Source: Methanobacteriota archaeon
GTDB taxonomy: Archaea > Halobacteriota > Methanomicrobia > Methanomicrobiales > Methanospirillaceae
Reading direction: 5' to 3'
Length of the DNA stretch: 64,000 nt
Assembly: GCA_029547605.1 (NCBI GenBank)
Contig: JAKPPB010000106.1
Span: forward strand, 23,998 to 87,997
The notes under the pieces were generated by a model. That model was not told the origin of the DNA. It saw nothing but the letters and a program-made list of their open reading frames with translations, and did no database searches. This document shows positions 59,401 through 64,000 of the stretch, one piece after another; position 1 is the first letter of the stretch; each line of letters opens with the position of its first letter. A program made the translations under genes and the position numbers.

Positions 59401-60051
59401 TTACGACAATGGTGCATGTGAAGTCTTTCCTGGCCAGGGAAAGTTTATCCTTTTAAGGCACTCGTCCGCCTCTCGCACCCTGCCCATCTCCCGGAGAGTG
59501 AGTGATTTCTGGTAATAGACAAACGCGTTTACTGCGTTCAGTTCAAGCGCACGATTGAAGCACTCAAGCGACTCTTCCAGTCTGTGAAGCTCTCGCAGTG
59601 CAATTCCCTTGCTCGCGATGACCCTGATATTCCTGGGAGAGAGGGAGAGAGAGCGGTCAAAGCAATTCAGTGCCTCTGCATAACGCCCCAGTTCATTCAG
59701 GCAGTAACCCCTGTCATTGAGTGCATAAAGAAACCCAGGGTTTACCGAGAGCGCAATATCGAAGCATTTTATCGCATCTTCACAGCGATGGATCTTCCGA
59801 AGGGTATAGCCCTTCTTGAAGAGGACCATCAGGTTGTGCGGTTCCTTTTTCAGGGCCTCTCCATAGACATGGAGTGCTTCCTCGTGCCTTCCCATCTCGT
59901 AATAAATATCTCCCATCGCCTCGAGGATTGATGTATCATGAGGCGTCACTTCCAGGGCTTTTGAATACGCAATTATCGCATCTTCATGCTTTCCCAGGTT
60001 TTTTGCCCGCCTGGCACTCTCCAGCAGATCCATCTCCACCATCAAAGTCAA
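59401..60051 (-). CDS. TPR-repeat protein
   Basis: Tandem TPR units, e.g. TSILEAMGDIYYEMGRHEEALHVYGEALKKEP. Confidence 0.92.
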   Translation of the reverse strand: MTLMVEMDLLESARRAKNLGKHEDAIIAYSKALEVTPHDTSILEAMGDIYYEMGRHEEALHVYGEALKKEPHNLMVLFKKGYTLRKIHRCEDAIKCFDIALSVNPGFLYALNDRGYCLNELGRYAEALNCFDRSLSLSPRNIRVIASKGIALRELHRLEESLECFNRALELNAVNAFVYYQKSLTLREMGRVREADECLKRINFPWPGKTSHAPLS

Positions 60052-60314
60052 GGTTTATCTTTCGATATTTAAGTTATTCCCTCTGATCAGTCAGGTGAAA
60101 AAACCCGGATTAATTGGCTTCACTCTTATTTCCGATTTTGTACCAGAGATATCAGGACCGGAACTCGCAGGAATATTTAAATAGTGAAACCTTGTATTCT
60201 CACATTACAAGGTGGCATTCAGAGGCAGTGCGTAGAAGGAGCCTCGGGCTCGAATACATGCCTGATAGTTTCGACTCTCACATCCTCAGAGTGTACACTC
60301 CGGGATGATCTCGT

Positions 60315-63300
60315 ATGAAACATTCTCCTCTCGTAAGGGTGAAAATCCCCCTTCTGGCTGCGCTGTTCATCATAATCACAGTGCTTGCCCCTGTGAGCGC
60401 GGAAGACCTCGTTGCGGACTTTACTGCATCACCCCTCTCTGGCCCGCATCCGCTCAGTGTACAGTTCAACGACACTTCCACGGGCCTCGTCACTTCATGG
60501 CTCTGGTATTTCGGTGACGGAAATTCCACCAATCTCCGGGACCCGCTTTACCAGTACACAGCCCCCGGAAATTATACTGTCAGCCTCACCGTCGCAAACA
60601 GCACGGGGAGCAATATGATGGTAAAGCCAGGATATATCCTCGTTACCAACACCCCTCCTGTGGCCGGATTCAGCGCGAGTCCCCTCTCCGGGCATATTCC
60701 CCTGCCTGTTCAGTTCACTGATGCGTCCACCGGTGTAGTGACCAGTTACCTGTGGGACTTTGGCGATGGAAACACTTCCAGCGATTCGAATCCCCTTCAC
60801 ACCTATCAGGCTCCCGGTTCGTACAATGTGAGCCTTATGGTTGCAAACGACGGGGGAAGTAACACTACAACCGCCCTCCATTATATCACGGTCACCAATA
60901 CTCCTCCCGTCGCTTCGTTCTCTGCAAATATCACCACAGGGATTGCACCCCTCCCAGTCCTCTTTACGGATGAATCCTCTGGTGAAGGTATCACGAGCTG
61001 GTCATGGACATTCGGTGACGGCGGGGACTCCACCCTCTCAAGCCCTGTGCATGTATATTCGACTCCGGGAACATATTCAGTCGCACTGACCGTCCAGAAT
61101 GACGGCGGGGACAATACCAGCACCAGGACGAGCTACATCCGGGTCTTCAACGAAGCCCCCATCGCGGATTTCGTGGCTGTTCCTACATCTGGCGGAGAGC
61201 CGCTCATTGTCCAGTTCCATGACACCTCGCTGGGAAATCCTACAACATGGCAATGGCAATTTGGTGATGGTGACATCTCATCATTGCAGAGCCCTTCCCA
61301 TACGTACTTTAGCCCCGGGAACTACACGGTGAGCCTCACTGCCAGCACCTCAGGGGGGACAAATACCACGACCAGGGTGAACTACATCCAGGTCCAGCAG
61401 CGTTATCCCGTTGCTGATTTCTCAGCATATCCGACACTTGGGGTGATACCGCTTGCCGTTCAATTCACCGATCTCTCCACAGGTACACCAACAGCCTGGA
61501 CCTGGGACTTCGGAGATGGGAACATATCGAATGACCCGAGCCCGACGCATACCTATGAGTCTGCAGGAATCTATACCGTGAACCTCACGGTCTCAAACAG
61601 TTTCGGGACCGGTTCAATCGAGATCCCCGGATGTATCACGACCGGAGAACTCCCGCAAGCCGATTTCAATGCCAGCAGTACTGAAATTTTTACGAACCAA
61701 TACGTTGACTTCAATGATCTCTCAACCGGCAATCCCACATCATACCTCTGGGATTTCGGTGATGGAACGAACAGCACGTATCCCTGGGCATGGCACTGGT
61801 ATTCAGAGCCGGGCAACTACACTATCTCGTTGACAGTCTCAAACGAGTTCGGCAATGATACCGAAGTAAAGACCGATTACCTCTCTGTGTCCCCCCACCC
61901 TCCCGAGGCTGATTTTGAAGGATGGCCAAGGGATGGATCGTTTCCGCTGACAGTGACATTCTACCAGTGGTCATACGGAGGATATTTCGAGAATCTCTCG
62001 TACCTGTGGGATTTTGGGGATGGCACTACCTCAACCAGCAGCGACCGTGAAGTCGTACATACCTACATGGAGGCCGGGGTCTACAATGTCACGCTCACTG
62101 TATCGGCAGATGGCCTGTCTGATACACTAGAGAGGATCAATTACGTCGGCAACTGGTCACCACCCGCTCCCGTTGCAGGTTTCACTGCGACACCAAGGAG
62201 CGGGGATGCCCCCCTGACTGTCAGCTTCATCGACCAGTCTACAGGATCTCCTCCCCTTTCGTATGCCTGGGATTTCGGGGATGGAGAAACCTCGAATGAG
62301 AAAAACCCTGTCCATACCTATGCCGCTGCCGGAGCCTACAACGTGAGTCTGGCCACCACAAACGCGGGCGGGAGCGACATCGAAGTGAGAGAGACATATA
62401 TCCTTGTCAGCCAGAAAATTCCCCTGAAAGCTGATTTCACATCGAACGTGACCTCGGGTGTTCTTCCACTCAGCGTTCAGTTCTTCGATGCCTCCGAGGG
62501 AGATCCGGTTTCATGGTTCTGGAACTTTGGGAGAGACTATTATTACTTGCAAGAGAACCCACTCGGGGCAAGCGCCCTTCCCTATTCAGACGGCCGGATA
62601 TCATCAGAAAAGAATCCCGTGGTGGTCTATAATTCACCGGGGAACTACTCTGTCATGCTGACAGTGAGCAGGACGGGAGAGACCGATACGGTCGAGAAGG
62701 TTGACTATATCCATGTCTCCCCGCCACCCCCAGTCGCATCATTCTATTCATATCCATCGGAGGGAGATGCACCACTCGAGGTAGAATTCGATGCGTACGT
62801 CCCCTACTGGTATTACTACGACGAATGGGTATGGGACTTTGGTGATGGGACAAACACCACAGAAGGGTATCCCTGGACCATCCACACCTATCAGAATCCG
62901 GGCCTCTATAACGTCACACTGACCATCAACAGCCAGTACGGGAGCAACACGACCACGGTAGTCGACTGCATCAATGTCACGCAGCCGCCCCTTCCCCCAG
63001 TCCCCTCATTTATGGCTGCCCCCCTGTCAGGAAATGCACCTCTCAGCGTGGCCTTCACTGATACCTCAACGGGCGTGGTGACTTCACGCTGGTGGAACTT
63101 CGGCGATGGAACGACTGTGTGGAGCAATCAGAGCCCGTACATCGAACATACGTATTCGTTCCCCGGCACCTACACCGTCTCTATGACTGTGGGAAATGCT
63201 GCCGGCCAGGAGACATCCACAAAGCCAGGTTATATCCAGGTGTCCCCATCAGGATCACTCCCCATCGCATTCTTCACGATGAGACCGATGTCCGGTGTCG

Positions 63301-63833
63301 CGCCCCTGACCGTCTCATTCACTGACCGCTCGATGGGGGCGCCGCTTGCATGGGAGTGGGACTTTGGAGATGGGAACACCTCCACAGAGCAGAGTCCTTC
63401 GCATACCTATACCGGAACAGGGACGTACACGGTCACGTTGAAAGTATTTAACTCTGGAGGGAGCAGTTCCCGCTTGGCATATGTCTGGGTGAGGGCGCCC
63501 ACCGTTGTCGCTCCGTCCGCCACCCCCACACCATCGGGGACCATTTCGCCGACAGTCACCCAAACGCCCGTGGCCCCCCTGGTGCCAGGTCGTGCTCCAG
63601 TCTCCTTTTTCATGATGAGTAAAAGCATCGGCTTTGCCCCGATGACCGTCCAGTTTACCGACATGTCCTTCAATTCTCCGGTCTCCTGGAACTGGGACTT
63701 CGGTGACGGGGGGACCTCGACTATCAGGAACCCCACTTACACCTATACCACTGCAGGAACCTATACTGTCAGCCTTACCGTGCAGAACGCGGCAGGAAGC
63801 AGCACATCCTCAAGAAAGGTATACGTGCGATAG
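60315..63833 (+). CDS. Large exported PKD-domain surface protein (13 PKD-like repeats)
   Basis: Signal peptide followed by 13 repeats around W-x-FGDG...HTY...PG-x-Y-x-V-x-L-x-V. Confidence 0.95.
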   Translation: MKHSPLVRVKIPLLAALFIIITVLAPVSAEDLVADFTASPLSGPHPLSVQFNDTSTGLVTSWLWYFGDGNSTNLRDPLYQYTAPGNYTVSLTVANSTGSNMMVKPGYILVTNTPPVAGFSASPLSGHIPLPVQFTDASTGVVTSYLWDFGDGNTSSDSNPLHTYQAPGSYNVSLMVANDGGSNTTTALHYITVTNTPPVASFSANITTGIAPLPVLFTDESSGEGITSWSWTFGDGGDSTLSSPVHVYSTPGTYSVALTVQNDGGDNTSTRTSYIRVFNEAPIADFVAVPTSGGEPLIVQFHDTSLGNPTTWQWQFGDGDISSLQSPSHTYFSPGNYTVSLTASTSGGTNTTTRVNYIQVQQRYPVADFSAYPTLGVIPLAVQFTDLSTGTPTAWTWDFGDGNISNDPSPTHTYESAGIYTVNLTVSNSFGTGSIEIPGCITTGELPQADFNASSTEIFTNQYVDFNDLSTGNPTSYLWDFGDGTNSTYPWAWHWYSEPGNYTISLTVSNEFGNDTEVKTDYLSVSPHPPEADFEGWPRDGSFPLTVTFYQWSYGGYFENLSYLWDFGDGTTSTSSDREVVHTYMEAGVYNVTLTVSADGLSDTLERINYVGNWSPPAPVAGFTATPRSGDAPLTVSFIDQSTGSPPLSYAWDFGDGETSNEKNPVHTYAAAGAYNVSLATTNAGGSDIEVRETYILVSQKIPLKADFTSNVTSGVLPLSVQFFDASEGDPVSWFWNFGRDYYYLQENPLGASALPYSDGRISSEKNPVVVYNSPGNYSVMLTVSRTGETDTVEKVDYIHVSPPPPVASFYSYPSEGDAPLEVEFDAYVPYWYYYDEWVWDFGDGTNTTEGYPWTIHTYQNPGLYNVTLTINSQYGSNTTTVVDCINVTQPPLPPVPSFMAAPLSGNAPLSVAFTDTSTGVVTSRWWNFGDGTTVWSNQSPYIEHTYSFPGTYTVSMTVGNAAGQETSTKPGYIQVSPSGSLPIAFFTMRPMSGVAPLTVSFTDRSMGAPLAWEWDFGDGNTSTEQSPSHTYTGTGTYTVTLKVFNSGGSSSRLAYVWVRAPTVVAPSATPTPSGTISPTVTQTPVAPLVPGRAPVSFFMMSKSIGFAPMTVQFTDMSFNSPVSWNWDFGDGGTSTIRNPTYTYTTAGTYTVSLTVQNAAGSSTSSRKVYVR

Positions 63834-63930
63834 CAAGGGAGATAACATAATTTTTTAAAAACCTAACTTCGCCACTTTTCCAAAGGAATCCCTAATAATA
63901 ACGCACCAGAGCGATTCGCCAGTATGAATA

Positions 63931-64000
63931 TTACCAGAGATTAGGGACCTCCAGGTTACCGTACTTCCTGACAAAATCGCCCAAAATGGGCTCCAATTCT
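63931..64000 (-). CDS. C-terminal end of a CDS continuing past the window; product unknown
   Basis: Reverse strand reads ...ELEPILGDFVRKYGNLEVPNLW followed by TAA at 63933-63931. Confidence 0.5.
   Translation of the reverse strand, partial: ELEPILGDFVRKYGNLEVPNLW

Noticed and set aside
60315-63833. Tandem sequence similarity, considered as a possible CRISPR-like or satellite repeat
   Set aside because: The periodicity is protein-level PKD domain repetition with diverged DNA. No short identical direct repeats with unique spacers were seen anywhere in the window.

Overview
This is a methanogen chromosome segment. The F430, methanopterin, coenzyme-B-type and diphthamide genes, the methanogenesis marker gene and the archaeal PRK point to order Methanomicrobiales; that placement is inferred from gene content. 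Most of the window is dense, recognisable protein-coding sequence. Main blocks, in order: uppS with a divergent UppS-like partner, and polX; a chemosensory locus (two CheW/MCP pairs plus cheR) around a gene combining HTH, PAS and HATPase domains; a DtxR/FeoA-feoB operon that continues into two KaiC/RecA-like genes, one fused to a Ras-like GTPase; dphB, DUF357, a flippase-like membrane protein, DUF151, hisE and nusA-like; an aconitase-family/IDH operon (aks/leu type); a nitrogenase-like H-D-K operon; trkH and phosphoribulokinase; fprA, rubredoxin and DUF2148; an RFAP synthase-like gene; hypA-hypE; DUF447, a CitG-like gene and methanogenesis marker 9; cfbA-cfbE-cfbD-cfbB for coenzyme F430 with no adjacent cfbC; ilvE; tRNA-Glu; a PAS kinase; an RNase III; UspA, MFS and flavodoxin-fold genes; a PEGA-repeat protein; moaE-moaD-thiF/moeB; TPR proteins; an orphan nitrogenase component-1-like gene; and a 13-PKD surface protein. 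The strongest leads for undescribed biology are: (1) the nflHDK-like operon and the orphan component-1 paralog, (2) the Feo-linked pair of P-loop-degenerate KaiC-like proteins with a fused GTPase, (3) a two-copy inverted ~190-bp intergenic element whose differences between copies often preserve base pairing, (4) a split cis-prenyltransferase pair, (5) a transcription-factor/kinase hybrid lacking the phospho-acceptor His, and (6) an archaeal RNase III with a substituted metal ligand. All family calls were made by reading the sequence; no database search was run.
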